A DNA stretch of 64,000 nucleotides from Haliclystus octoradiatus. Its lineage: Eukaryota; Cnidaria; Staurozoa; Stauromedusae; Haliclystidae. Position 1 is the first letter of the stretch, and each line of letters begins with the position of its first letter. Below, piece by piece: positions 24,301 to 35,447 of this stretch. Location: assembly GCA_916610825.1 (NCBI GenBank), contig OU744448.1, positions 27,116,107-27,180,106 on the forward strand, read 5' to 3'. The position numbers and the translations under genes were made by a program. The notes below the pieces were generated by a model that saw nothing but the letters and a program-made list of their open reading frames with translations, was not told where the DNA came from and made no database searches.

Positions 24301-27300
24301 AAAATTAATTAAATAAATTGAGTTAATTAATTAATTAATTCAGTAGTTAACTATTGAAATAAATTGAACGATGATCACTTTATGGTGTCACAGGTACCAT
24401 GAGGTACCGTGATTCTTCCGACTCTAATTCTATAAAACGCTCTGATTGTTTCAAATGAGCACTGTACCAAGAACTGATGTGGAATAATCTCTCTATTATT
24501 ATAATTATAATCATCACTCTGGTTCTAATGCTGATGCATACTTTGTGACTTTCACATTATATATGAAAGTAACGCGAAGGTAAATATGTATTATTTCCTT
24601 ATGGCGAACATAACAAGAATTAAGTACAGAAAATATCTCAATCAAAGGTATTATCTTGCGAATAAGCAATATCCAATAGTGTTTATACTTTGCATCATCT
24701 TTATGAACACGATGCCACTTATTACCTCAAATCGATCACATGATTTGATAGTATTTGCGGACAACACGGATGACTTTGTCAATTGTTGTCTAATAAATTG
24801 CGCTGATTTTGACGGAATAGGATTCGAGTAAGCATAGGGTTCGATATGGCAAATATCTTGGCTAATTAATATATTATCATAACTGATTTTTTGTTCAAAA
24901 TACATATGATAAAGCATGTATGATACATATTATTTATCAATTTGAAAATTGGCATATTCTTAAATTAAATTATTTTTTATGAAAATACAGTACGGTATCA
25001 TCCAAAGCGAGCTGATTATAACGGAATAGGATTTGAGTAAACTTATGGGGAGGGCCTTCTGGTCCTTCGGCCTAATGTTGTTACTGTTATATTTTCTTTT
25101 CTTCACTAGGGAGATGGTTTATTTCCATATGTAGAGTGTGGAGTGGATTTCAGAATCATCGTAACATTAACGGTATATAATAAAGATTGACTATTACAAT
25201 TTAAGAGTTACAAGATTTTAAAAGCGTTCTTCGATTTCAGTTAATAAATATTATGATAAAAAATACTTCGCTAAAGTTAACATGACTACTATGTTACAAT
25301 GATTACTGACGCGTTTTGGAAAATTTTAAACCGAATATGGTACGGATTTCAGTTACATCATTTGGCCATTTCAAGATATAAGTAGTCAGAACATTGAACA
25401 TAACTTTTTTTTAAATTTATCTATCATGTTTCAAACCCAAGCAGTAACCACAATGGATAATGTTTATTAAAGTCAAAGAAGCATAGTATTTCACAATTTA
25501 AAAGAAATCAGCCCATACCAGTGGTTTATGATTTGAAAATAAAAAAGTTTGAAGATTTGCCAAAATTCTCAAGACTTCCAGTTGCAATTTGATATTAATA
25601 ATCTAGAAACATTTTGAACTTGTGTGAACTGTGAGCTGCGAGCATACTTTTAAAGCATCCGTTAATGTGAATGATGACATACGTGCATGACATTGAAATC
25701 AGAAAAGAAGACTGCCCGTGATTGCCTGATGTCATTTCGCGGTTCACTAGCCTAACAAGATCCTAACCACTCTGTCGTTGAATATGTCGGCTTGAAATTT
25801 ATTTTTGAGTAAATAGAGACATTTATTTATGTCTACATTTCATTATGATTTTCATTGTCGCAACAGTACTACTAAATACGTTTGATAGATAATTTGATAC
25901 GGCGGATGTTTGGGGATGTTTTACAATTCAAAGGGTTGAATCCAATATCAAATCGGTTCATTTCCCCTATAACACGGCTTTGCTCTGGATGGTGGCAGCT
26001 TTGATCTTTTACAGAAACTTGATTTTTAAATTTTACGCCGAATTCAGTTGATTTTCCAAATTTAAATATAGCCTATGTTCAAACCACGAAAAAGAGCTTT
26101 AGAATGATGTATGATGTTCAGGATTTCTTCTCATGGTTTCTGACATTTGTCGTGCAAAGTTTTTTCATATAGTAGTAGAGATTTATCATAAATCATGATA
26201 TTTCAAAATTTGAGCCAGATTAATTTATGTTTATTTTCATGCAACGGATTATTATTGATCAAAGATGGAAAATGGTGTATATTTGGAATGAGACATGATG
26301 TGATTTATAACTTCGTTATAAGTAATTGTCGTTTCCATTAAAATTTGTTCCATTGCTTTTTCCCATTTTATATTTAAATTTTGAATTAATATTTACAATA
26401 TTTACAAGGGGATGACTACTTCAGCCACAAATCTCGGAGGACAGGAGAGCAAAACCTACCAATAAATAATTCGAGAAAAGCTTCGTGCAATTTCGGTAGA
26501 GGTGATTTTGCAAATCATCGCCCGAAATTTATTAAAGTACTGATATCGCGGCATACCATATCAAATCATTTACAAACATCTCAAAATCATCATAGTAAAA
26601 AGTGATATTTGCGCAAGTCAAAGTCCATCGTATCAACACGCATTAATCTCTATAACATCAGTACACAATTATATTGCTATAGTATCCTGTACATAATTAC
26701 TAATATCTATATAGATAGATAGATAGATAGATCATATATTTCAAACATATTAAAGGAAGATACAAAATTACAAAAGATAGCATTGAGCCAAATATGACAG
26801 TTACTGTACAAAATATTAGGCTAGCAAATTACAATGATAAATATAATATGTTTGGCGTGACTCCTGAAGCACGAGAGCTTGTTTGTTTGGAGTACGTGGT
26901 TAAGGCAATATAATACATAGCATTTTTTAATAAGAATTATTGGTTAAAAGTTAAAACTGCTTATAAATTGAATCTATTGGGTTTTTAACAATGATTAAGG
27001 TATTATACAAAACAATACAAAAATTAAAATAAAATAAAAGAGGTAGCAAAACTAGTAAATCAAAAAAGTTTTAAAAGTATAAAATATTTCCAATTATATG
27101 TGAGCTAATTAATTTCAGCATAATACAAAATATTAAGATAACACCAGGATGTTACAGATACAGTAAAATAAAAGTTAAAATTTGTAGAAATTATATATTT
27201 TTTTTATTTATGATGAGCACACATAGCAATCATTCACAGTGCACACATTGTAATATTTTTCAATGAGGCTATCTTTCAATTTAGAAAGAAATAGTTTGCT

Positions 27301-30300
27301 CGAGCAATTGATACTGAAAGTCCAGTTGAAACTGTTCCAAATATAGGGGAAAATGTAGCATGGCAAATTTTGGAGATGGCTGGTCTTAGCAAAAGGCACG
27401 ACAAAGAAGTTGTGATGACGGTATCGCTCCTCTATAAAAGAGAACATGTCCTGTATGATAGGAGGGCACTTCTTGTAAATTACCTTAAACATAATGGAGC
27501 ATATACGAACTTTAAAAAGATCACCAATCTTCAAAAGACCTAATCTTTTGAAAATTGGTTCACTGTGAGCGTTGTATGGAGAGTTGAGGATGACACGGAT
27601 ACATTTTTTTTGAAGTTTGCAAACTTTCGACATGGCAGAACTATTACCCCAAATAGCAAGACAATATTGTAGATGTGGATTAATCACAGCTTGGTAAAAT
27701 TGCAGTTTGTGACGAGCAGTAAGGAAGTTTTTTAGACGGATCAGTGTGTAAATGTTCTTCCTAATAACGGAGCAAACATTACTTATGTGCTCATGCCAAT
27801 TTAGTTTTGTGTCCACAAAAACACCTAAAAATTTGACAGAATGACATTTGTTGATAACAATATTATTGAGTTTTAGAATCATTTCAGGTTGTTTGTTGGA
27901 ATTTGAGAATAGTATGAATTTGGATTTTGCTGGATGTAAAGTCAGCTGATTGTCAGAAAACCATTTTGATACTTTGAAAAGTTCCATATTTGCTTTTGTT
28001 TCAAGTTCTGATAAATTGTTAGAGGACATTTGAAGGGTTGTATCATCAGCAAATAAGCTTGTACAAAATTCAGTAGAAGAAGGAAAGTCGTTAATAAAAA
28101 TAAGGAAAAGGAGTGGTCCAAGGATACTTCCTTGAGGCACACCACAAGATATTGATTGAAGATCTGAAAAACAACCGTTAAAAACTACAAGCTGTTTCCT
28201 GTTTTCTAAATAATTTTTTATCCATGCAAAGGAGTTACCACGGAAACCATAATGCCATAGCTTTTTCAGAAGAAGGTTATGAGACACAGTATCAAATGCT
28301 TTTTTCAGGTCAAGAAAAAGGCCGATGTGATATTTATGTTGAGAATTTTGAAATTTATTGTTCAAGAAATTCATTATGCAATGAACAGTTTCAGTTCCTG
28401 ATCTGAAACCAAATTGAAATTTGCTGAAAAAGTTTTGATCAAAATATAAATAAAATTGTTTGTAAACGATCTTTTCCAAAACTTTCGAGAAAGAACTTAA
28501 CAAAGAAATTGGTCTGCAATTGGAAAAACTGTGAGGATCTCCAGATTTGAAAAGGGGTAAAACTTTTGCACATTTGAAAGAGGATGGTATGTAACCTGTT
28601 TCAAGAGACATATTTATTAAAAATGTAAAAGGGGAAATAATTTCTGACTTGATGTGTTTGATACATTTGTTGTAAATTTCGTCAAGGCCACAGCTGTATT
28701 TGTTTTTAAGATTGTCGATAACTTTTCCAACAGCAATGTCAGAAACAGAGTGAAAATGAAAAGTGTGGTCTTGATTCTGAGGTAAATAACTCATAAACTC
28801 GTCTGATGAGGTGAACTGTTGTGCAAGTTTTTCGCCAACTCCTATGAAAAAGGAATTAAAACTGGAGGCAATATCGTTGTTATTTGTAATTATTTTATTT
28901 TGATGATTGAAAAAAGTTGGGTATCTGTTTTTCTTCTTGCATCGTCCAAGTAGAATATTTGTGGCATGCCAAATCAAATTCACATCTTGGGAAAAGTTTT
29001 TGTAAAAGAACTCCCAATAGAGGGTTTTACATTTTCGAATTAATTTAAAATATAGCTTGGAGTAATTGTCATAAAAAATTTTGTGAGTGTCCAAACCAGA
29101 TTTAATCGAGCGATTATATAATTTTTGTTTTTTCTTTCTAGAAATCAGCAATCCACAAGAGAGCCAAGGATTAATCTTATGATTTTTTTTGTTTAATTTT
29201 TTGTGCATTAAAGGACATGATTGATGGAGACAATCCTTCACAGTATTTTCAAACTTTTTAAAAGCCAAAACAGGATCAAGATTCTGTAAATTCAGATTGG
29301 ATGACGAGAGTAGTAATTTAAACGAATCAAGATTATTTTTTGAGAAATTGCGACAGTTTATAATGGTTTGTTTGGGTGGGATTTTTTTGTCCAACATTGC
29401 AAATGGGGAAAGATGATCTGATATATCACTGGTCAACACTCCAACACTAAGATTATTTCTATAATTGGTGAAGATATTATCAATGAGTGTGCATGATTTT
29501 GTTGTTATTCTAGTGGGATTTGTGATAAGTGGAAATAAATTATGAAGTAAGAGTGAATCTAATAAGGCTGATGATTTAGGTGACATTCTAAGAATGTCAA
29601 CATTGAAATCTCCGGCTATGAAAATGCATTTTTTTGATATAGAGGAGAGGATATTATGTAGAATTAGTAAGGATTGAGATAAAATTGCATTAGGTGGAAT
29701 GTAAATTGAGGCAATATAAAAATCTTTGGTGTTTATGATAATGATTTCTATGTTAACATCCATGCAAGTGAGATGGTTTAAATATTCAAAATCTACTGAG
29801 CAATGAACAGCGAAACCGACACCACCTCCTCGCCGTCCCTGCCTTTCACTAAGAACCATTGTGTAATCAGAAATATTACAGGCCAAATTTCTTGCAAAGC
29901 CAAGCATTTGATTCCAGTATTAGAGAGAAATTCAGAGAGAGATTCCTCATGTTTCAGTAAGCTTCGGACATTTTGTGAGGCAATAGAAAAGTTGGACTTG
30001 GATGGAAATTTGTCGGGGGAAAGATAGCCTAGAGATTTGATTGGATTTACAGAGTGACCTGAAAGAGTGTGCTCATCAAATCTAGAATCAAGTTGAGTAC
30101 TCATGATTAGGAAAAGGTAGGCATTAAACTAAATAAAATAAACTGTAAATATAAAACCATAAAACTAATATAATAATATACAAAACTCATAGTTCCGATA
30201 TATCGTCTTCTTTTGTAACTTCCATAACTTCATCTGAATTTGATTTGATGAAAACTGATAGATCATTTGTCCAAGTTCCTTTGATTTTTTTTGATTTTTT

Positions 30301-33300
30301 CAATTTACGACATTCATAAAACAATTTTGCTAAGTTTGCTGGGAGATCTTCAGATAGAAACAACCCAGTGTCTTTTAAAAGTCGTCTCGAATGGTAGATT
30401 CTTCTTCGTAGCCAGACATTATGAAAATTGATCAGGATCGCATTCGGTTTGTTATTGCGCAACGGTTCGCGGCTCGTTAAAGATGGCTGATTTTTATGCA
30501 CGCTTCGAGGAGTTAATATTCTTGTTGAGAAATCACTTGGTTTTAATACGATGTCGAGATTTTGTTGGGCGATTTCTATTATTGCTGTATCAACAGTCTG
30601 ATTCTGATTTTCATTTAGAACAAGTCCATCCAATCTCAGGTTGGTAAGTTTCTTAGATTTTTCGGATTTTTCCGCTGATGATTTTAGTTTTGTAATTTCT
30701 TCATTATGGATATTCAGACGTCTTTCCAACTGGTTGATTTTATGTTATTGATTGTCGTTGATTTCTTTCAATGCTTCAATTTCTTCAAATAAAGTGGAAG
30801 TTGCTAATTTAATGGCATTTTCAAGCAATAATTTGAAGTCGGCGGATTGCAACACATCTAATAAATCCTGTTTTGTTAGCAGGTCTTTTGATGAAGGCAA
30901 GGCCTTTGTAGATAGAGATTTACCTCTTGTTGTAGACATCTTGTTGCAATGATACTTTTTAATTCATATTGATTGGCAAATCGACAACATTCAATTTTGA
31001 AGCGGTAAAAAATCGTTTTAAACTGGAGAGAAGAAAAACACGTCCGCTTTCTAATTTCGCAATCTAATTTTTAAATCTAATATATCCATTGTACTTTCAA
31101 CTATAAAATTTTACCAATTGATTCATAGTTATTAATGCATGCTGATATGGTGGGAGCTAAATTATTTGCTGCGCAATAAGCATGAATCGTGATATCAAGC
31201 GGATCGTGATATTATCGAGAGTGATATCAAGTGGGTGAAATTAGTTGAAATTCATAGAGAGCGGTCACTGGTTTACTGGTTTCTGAAAACTCGTGATAAA
31301 AGGCGTGTCGTGATATTATCCGAGGTGATATTAACGGGGTTTCACAGTATATATATATATTTTTTATTTTCATACATATTTTCAAATATTCCTTTTTACC
31401 ATAATATTATGAAAGTGTGTGTGTGTATAATTTTATTTCGATTCGTAACCAAAATGAGCAAATGCTCGTTTATACATTGATACGAATTTAAAAGTAAGTT
31501 ATTAATTATAATATTGTAAATTAGTAGAAATAATGATAAGGATAATAGTATTAATAATATAATATAATTTTTTTTATTTTATTTTTTTATTTTATTTTTT
31601 TTATTTTTTATATTTTTTTATTTTTTTATCATTGTCCTTATAATTATAATTATTATTTTTTCGTTTTTTGAACAAGATAAGTTCCATAATTATGCTAATT
31701 GTATTATATTTATGACGAGAATGCTAGTGTTTTTGATATTTATAACATTATAATCTAACTATCGACAGCTGATTGACATAAACCAATAATTTATTTTCCA
31801 TTCCAGGGATGTTAAATACACAAGAGTTGACTCTTTGAATGTTCTTATTGCTTCCCCACGTATTACTTCCGGGATAAAGTTCCAAACTCTAGTACCTACT
31901 GCTACAATCGACCATTTCATCAGGGTTGTTCTGCAAATGGGTGGGATGAGTTTGTTTGGACGGCAAGATGACGTATATTTAGTGTTGGGTATCTTGTAGA
32001 GGTAGTGTAAAAGTTTTGGAGTTTCTGGTTATGAGTGTTTTGTGGATCATATTGGTTAATTTTACTATTCTTCTGACGTGTAGAGATGGAAGACGATATT
32101 CTTTTCCAGTATTGGGTCGTGTTAGTTGTTTTAGTGATTTTTCTTGAATTCTTTCTAATTTTAGTCTATCCGTTTGATTAATTCCAAGAAGAAGTAGGCT
32201 ACAATGTTCTAGGTGAGGACGGATATATGTCTTGTAAAGTGAATTGGCAAGGTGTGGGTTTAGGGATTTTTAACCTGTTTGATTTGATATAGGGAGAGAT
32301 TGGCTTTTCTGATGCAATTGCGAAGATGACATCTCATGTTTAATCTACTGTCAATGTGAGCACCGAGTATCTTTATTATATTGAGCCAAGGTAAGGTTAC
32401 ATCATCGATTGTAATGTCTTTGTTATGTATTTGATTAGTACTCAGAAGATTTGCGCTCATAACGTGAATGTCGGGTTCTGGAATGTGAGTGATTAGTAGG
32501 CATTGAGTTTTTGAGGGGTTCAGTTTTAGACAATTCAGCTGGAACCATTGGTGCACCTTTTCCAAGTCTTTGTTGAGGTGTTGGACAGCAGTGTTTTTGT
32601 GGTTGGAGGAATAGTATAACGTTGTATCATCTGCGTATCGTATGATGGAAGAGGTTATTGGAAGACATGAAAAGTCTGCTACGTAGATATTAAATAGCAG
32701 TGGTGATATTATCGATCCTTGTGGGACTCCCCGAGGGCAGGAGAAGGGCGAGGAAGTCTGACTTTCAACTCTGATAGATTGTGTTCTTCCACTTAGGTAA
32801 TTGTTGATTAAGTTACAACTTGATGGATTTACACCGTAAGCTCTCAATTTTTCCATCAGAAAGTTTATGGTGTACCATATCAAATGCCTTGGAGAGATCG
32901 AGGGAGACGATTGCAGTGGGTTGTTTTTTGTTGATGGCTGTTCTACAATCTTGTGTGAGTTTCATGAGGGCCATTTCAGCACTGTGACCATGTGCAAAGC
33001 CAATCAGGTGGGAAAATTGGTTTGAAGTGATGTTGGAGTTGATTTGCTAAGATTTTCTCGAAAGCTTTGGAGATATGAGTGAGGATGGTAATTGGTCGAT
33101 AATTTTCTTTATTTGATGGATCGTTTTTTTTGTATATTGGTGAGACTATGCCATGTTTCCAGGCTTTTGGTATTTCATTTATTGTTATTAAATGATTGAA
33201 TAGATCGGTAATAGGAGAGGTGAGGCTAGGTAGGATAGTTTTGAGGAAACTTACGGATATGTTATCGGCCCCAGTTGCCTTATTAGTTCTGAATCTTTTG

Positions 33301-35447
33301 ATGATGTTATATACTTCATTGTCTGATGTGTATTGAAAACAGAAGAAAGTGCAGGAGCGATTCATGATTTGATGTATGCTTGGGTGATTTTTGAGATAGT
33401 CGGCAGTCCAGTTTGGAGTAGGTGGTATACATTTTTCAAAATATCTTCCTATTATTTGTGCTTTTTCTTTAACGGAGGTTATTAAGCAATTGTTTTCTAA
33501 TAAATTAGCTACATTAGCAGATTTGTTTTTCCCAATACCAGTGATCTTTTGTAGGTTACGGTGAAATTTTGAGGGTTCAGTCTTTGAAAATGTTTCGAGA
33601 TATTGTTGGAGGCTGTGTCGTTTAAGTTTTGTGACTAGATTCCGTTGAGTGTGGAAGCGGCGGAAATTTTCTTCATTTCGTGGTAACTCCGATAAGTGAT
33701 CTCTGGATCTGATAGCTTCGTCGATGTTAGCTGTAATCCATGGTGGTCGTTGTGTCTTGATAAGTTTAGATGTCAATGGTGAATGTTTCTCTATGACTGA
33801 GTTAACTTCAAAGAACCATCTGTTCCATACATCATCGGCTGACAGTAGCTCACCGTTATCATTAGTGTACATACGTTCCCATTGTATCCCACAGAGATCA
33901 TTATTGAGTGAAGTAAAGTTTGTATTTTTCGTTTTTCTGTAAGTTATTAATCTTGGCTGTGTGCGTAGGCATTTAGTTTCGTATGTTGTCATGCAGATAC
34001 TGTGGTCGGAAGCTCCAGTTGCAATGATGTTACTAGCAACGAAGTGTCTTGGATGAGATACGAGTATGACATCAAGTGATGTCCCTGATGATGGTCTGGT
34101 TGGTCCATTGATCAGATTGATGAGAGCGTAGTTATCAATAAATTCTTGAAGGGATTGTCCAGGAGTGTTATTCACTATTTTGCTAATATCGCAATTCAAA
34201 TCACCTAGCAATACTACCTCAGATCTTGATCTAAGTTATGTTTCCATAATACTATTCAGACAGTCAAAATACTTTTTCAGTGCAAAATTTGGTGGCCGGT
34301 ATTGTTAATATTATTGACACCTTTTTTAAGCCAAATTTAATATCGAATGCCATCATCTCAATTTCGTTATTTTCCCATTTAGGTTTTCTTCTGCAAGCGA
34401 TGTTGTAGTTGATGTAGAATACAAGCCCACCTCCAGCAGTGCTGTTGGGACGGTCTTTCCTATGTAGAGTGAATCCATCTAAGTCTATTTGCTTATTGCT
34501 GATATTAGTGTTTAATTTGGTTTCACATAGGGCAATGATATTCGGTGATAATTTATTAGTGAGGTGGTCGATTTCGTGCTGCTTCCCCCTTAGACTGTTG
34601 CAGTTCCAGCTGACGATGTTAATATTATGAATTGGTCCAGGGTTGGGATGTATATCATCACAGCAGAGCATTATTAGATAGATAAGTGTTATAAAGTATT
34701 GGTTGATCTGTGAAAAACATTTGAGTACAGTAGTGAATGATGTAGTTATTGTGACATACAAATTGTTTATGGTGGATAATACCATATGCTTCAATTTTTA
34801 TAAAGTTTTGTTTCGGTGTTAGTCGTAGTTACTTGATATTTACTGATGGATGAGTTAAATAAACCAAAACATAGTAATAATGTAAGCGTCAGTAAATAGG
34901 AGGATCGACCTATAATTGAGTATATTTATTTAGTGAATGAAACATAACGTGTAATAATGCAAAGAATATGCAGTAGAGGAACGAGTGAGATATTGTTCAT
35001 TCGCAACCATCTACACTCTCGCACAGCAACTGCCAGAATGTTACATATTTCATGCATGAGAATAGTACAATATTGGCACCATAGACGTCAGCCAATCGTT
35101 GGCAAGGCATCATTTATTGGCATAAAAACAATCATAAAAAACTTAAAAAGTTTTACGATGGAAACGAGAATTGATATATTAAAATGATAGTAAATCTATT
35201 TGAGTAATATAAATTCTGATGATGACTTATAGTGCATACCTTTATCAGGCTTCGTTAGATTGATAATACTTTTTAATGATGCGATAGTGGTGATTGGCTT
35301 TCCTATAATATTGAATTGAGTTTCGTGATAGAAGTAAATGTAAATCATAGCAATGTTAACCGTTGAAATTATTAGACTAATCAATAGCCATTTCTTTAGA
35401 AATGATGGTTGATGCTCGCTCAGCTCCATAGCGCTCAATGACACCAT
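14673..35447 (-). CDS. Putative Golgi type II membrane glycosyltransferase-like protein (three exons, complete)
   Basis: Exons 35240-35447, 23938-24219 and 14673-15337 join with phase 1 at both junctions and give 384 residues ending in TAA. Residues 1-19 are cytosolic, with a KK pair just before the membrane anchor at about 20-40 (WLLISLIISTVNIAMIYIYF). A stem with an NLT glycosylation site follows. A Rossmann-like strand (KSIILVVTF) and FAEIYFCG lead to GYLYINDDMVVNWWNL, where NDD looks like a DxD-type metal and nucleotide-sugar site. This layout is that of a lumenal Golgi glycosyltransferase. The GYLYxNDD...NxWNL block reminds me of STELLO/DUF288-like proteins, but that family name is an inference. 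No frame lesion is seen. Both introns (24220-35239 and 15338-23937) are full of transposons, including two LINEs in gene orientation. Confidence 0.75.
15663..18383. mobile_element. Non-autonomous DNA transposon in intron 2
   Basis: Imperfect inverted ends: CCGGGGGGGGTAACTCCAGC on the left and CCGGGGGCCATTAGGACGGC on the right (read inward), both leading to a G/C-rich GGTGCCAC or TGTGCCAC block. Homology between the arms reappears at the tctatgtaaaagagttgagcca motif (15924 and inverted near 18310). The target duplication is a perfect 9 bp, AATACAAAT, at 15654-15662 and 18384-18392. Length 2721 bp. The interior is non-coding. A 9-bp duplication points to the Mutator-like group, but no transposase confirms this. 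Confidence 0.75.
18828..18881. repeat. Short perfect-arm palindrome in the left arm only
   Basis: AAATCCATATCGTAAACGAG pairs with its inverted copy CTCGGTTTACGATATGGATT-like sequence ending at 18881 around a GGCCGCC centre. It has no counterpart in the right arm of the 18761-21082 element, so it was gained after the arms formed or lost from the other arm. Confidence 0.6.
19312..19363. repeat. Short palindrome with GTGCAGGTATAGGTCTATA arms
   Basis: GTGCAGGTATAGGTCTATA and its inverted copy TATAGACCTATACCTGCAC flank a 9-base GCCGCACACG-like spacer. It is present in the left arm of the 18761-21082 element and absent from the right arm. It would form a stable hairpin and may be a tiny inserted MITE. 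Confidence 0.65.
19998..20168 (-). mobile_element. tRNA-derived SINE
   Basis: On the minus strand it begins GCGGCCTTGATGTAGTGGCT, with an A-box-like region and a weaker B box (GGGTGCAATCCC). It continues into the conserved body ggcgtcaggaaaggcatccgg and ends in an A-rich tail (gatgaaaaaaaag). The ggcgtcagga.ggcatccggc body is a familiar feature of invertebrate and fish tRNA-SINEs. It sits at the centre of the 18761-21082 element. Confidence 0.7.
21196..21690. repeat. Palindromic MITE-like element
   Basis: Left arm about 21196-21370 and right arm about 21515-21690 are inverted copies: tcaactttaaatttattctt, gttgcaactctcag, ttttcttttgagtcgc and acttatgaactcccactta occur in both. The spacer is about 145 bp. 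No coding sequence and no clear target duplication seen. It lies in intron 2. Confidence 0.7.
22298..22440 (-). mobile_element. Short LINE fragment (RT C-terminal region)
   Basis: The minus strand encodes FGIWGHANVSRLELLHKK, then CERIKMNAKYLSHAEPLMKY, matching the post-RT block of Jockey/CR1-type LINEs (Y.c..WG.....l..L.kkc.R.i.......H..Pl...l). About 47 residues survive and the ends are undefined. Confidence 0.55.
22520..23900. other. Intronic AT-rich stretch
   Basis: Part of intron 2. No element ends or protein homology recognised. A small local duplication is visible: ttcacaatgctttttgctc occurs near 23428 and again near 23641. Confidence 0.45.
23938..24219 (-). CDS. Exon 2 of the glycosyltransferase-like gene
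   Basis: Bounded by a caatttcag acceptor and a gtagga donor. It starts with AG that completes a Glu codon and ends with G that completes the Gly of GYLYINDD. It encodes 93 residues, with a basic KRKK start, the CPITARSHFKSIILVVTF strand, FAEIYFCGKKDSKNATV (one NAT glycosylation site) and VVDTGWSGTLGYNCVINAMR. Confidence 0.8.
24586..25134 (+). CDS. Doubtful small secreted-protein gene with a duplicated exon end
   Basis: An open frame from 24586 has a hydrophobic, signal-like stretch (YPIVFILCIIFMNTMPLI), then NCCLINCADFDGIGFE, and ends at a gtaagc donor (24828). A second unit at 24991-25036, after a gaaaatacag acceptor, ends RADYNGIGFE at a gtaaac donor, clearly related to the first end. An exon at 25110-25134, after cttcactag, continues in phase from either donor to a stop. 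The two similar ends could be alternative exons, but the second does not join in frame after the first. It lies inside intron 1 of the minus-strand gene. No known family. I give it little weight. Confidence 0.2.
25135..26700. other. Intronic AT-rich stretch
   Basis: Part of intron 1. No exon, repeat ends or transposon protein recognised between the candidate small gene and the LINE tail. Confidence 0.45.
26706..26733. repeat. (GATA)n microsatellite, LINE 3' tail
   Basis: About six tandem atag/gata units. On the minus strand it follows the 3' region of the LINE, so it is taken as that element's tail. Confidence 0.8.
27208..30104 (-). pseudogene. LINE ORF2: APE endonuclease and reverse transcriptase, one frameshift
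   Basis: The endonuclease start is in one frame (30104 to about 29880: SQNVRSLLKHEESLSEFL, LALQEIW) and the rest in a second frame as one 899-codon run (29907-27208), so a single shift near 29880 separates them. Visible motifs: RRGGGVGFAVH, GDFNVDI, SDISDHLS (endonuclease); NCRPISLLSSFSKVLEK, FLDLKKAFDTVSHNLLLKK, GVPQGSILGPLLFLIFINDF and FADDTTLQM (RT with catalytic DD). The C-terminal block includes HLQYCLAIWGN and LWN-like IWNSFNW. The ORF is close to the usual 900-1000 residues. Apart from the shift it looks well preserved. Confidence 0.85.
30187..30939 (-). pseudogene. LINE ORF1: coiled-coil RNA-binding protein with one internal stop
   Basis: Starts MSTTRGKSLSTKALPSS at 30939. One in-frame TAA (30745-30747) interrupts it after 64 codons, and the same frame continues to EDDISEL before the stop at 30187. 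A heptad-like stretch (INQLERRLNIHNEEITKLKS) predicts a coiled coil. The second half (NAILINFHNVWLRRRIYHSR, then LFLSEDLPANLAKLFYECRK) has the pattern of invertebrate LINE ORF1 RNA-binding domains. It lies directly upstream of ORF2 in the same element. Confidence 0.75.
31567..31665. repeat. T-rich low-complexity tract
   Basis: Runs of tttattttatttttttatt over about 100 bp, then mixed AT sequence. It may be an old poly(A)-type tail on the minus strand or simple sequence; no function seen. Confidence 0.7.
31790..34850 (-). mobile_element. CR1-like LINE with a 2A-like motif, in intron 1
   Basis: Minus-strand pieces in order: 34264-34794 (N-terminal leader, endonuclease start), 32976-34211 (rest of endonuclease and RT fingers) and 32260-32883 (RT palm onward), with a further C-terminal frame to about 31800 (AYKTYIRPHLEHCSLLLLG-like). 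Motifs: SWNCNSLRGKQHEIDHL, LCETKLNTN, GDLNCDIS, GASDHSICM, YRPITILTHISKAFEKIL, RGVPQGSIISPLLFNIY and YADDTTLYYSS. About three to four frame lesions. The leader has a hydrophobic run (YFITLIYLIMLCC) followed by DDIHPNPGP at 34633-34659. It lies in gene orientation within intron 1. Confidence 0.8.
34633..34656 (-). other. 2A-like motif DIHPNPGP before the LINE endonuclease
   Basis: NPGP preceded by DIHP, directly after a hydrophobic leader and 5 residues before the endonuclease start (INIVSWNCNSL). 2A-like NPGP motifs are known at this position in several APE-type LINEs, where some cause ribosome skipping and separate the leader from the endonuclease. The canonical form is D(V/I)ExNPGP. Here His replaces Glu, so activity is open. 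Confidence 0.6.
35240..35447 (-). CDS. Exon 1 (start codon and membrane anchor) of the glycosyltransferase-like gene
   Basis: ATG at 35445-35447; the next ATG, six codons on, would also leave the anchor intact. It encodes 69 residues: a polar start, the signal anchor at about 20-40, then a stem with NLTK. It ends AAA G at a gtatgc donor (35239 down). The leftover G plus the AG of exon 2 gives Glu and keeps the frame. Promoter elements upstream are not obvious. Confidence 0.75.

Larger units (their letters stand above)
26706..30960 (-). mobile_element. Nearly full-length Jockey/Daphne-like LINE in intron 1
   Basis: An about 4.2 kb minus-strand non-LTR element with ORF1 (30187-30939), ORF2 (27208-30104), an about 500-bp 3' region and a (CTAT)n tail at 26706-26733. 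Tail microsatellites of this kind are usual for LINEs of this group. It has the same orientation as the glycosyltransferase-like gene around it. The few lesions (one stop in ORF1, one shift in ORF2) suggest a fairly recent insertion compared with the other LINEs here. Exact 5' end uncertain. Confidence 0.8.

Noticed and set aside
24760-24830. CCLINC motif resembling an insulin/relaxin A chain
   Set aside because: The spacing after the third Cys and the final Cys do not fit, no B chain is visible upstream, and the frame ends within a few residues.
31170-31350. cgtgatattatc repeats with a possible pogo-like end (gtgaaaccccgttaatatca)
   Set aside because: Looks like a decayed terminal repeat region, but no partner end or TA flank could be settled.
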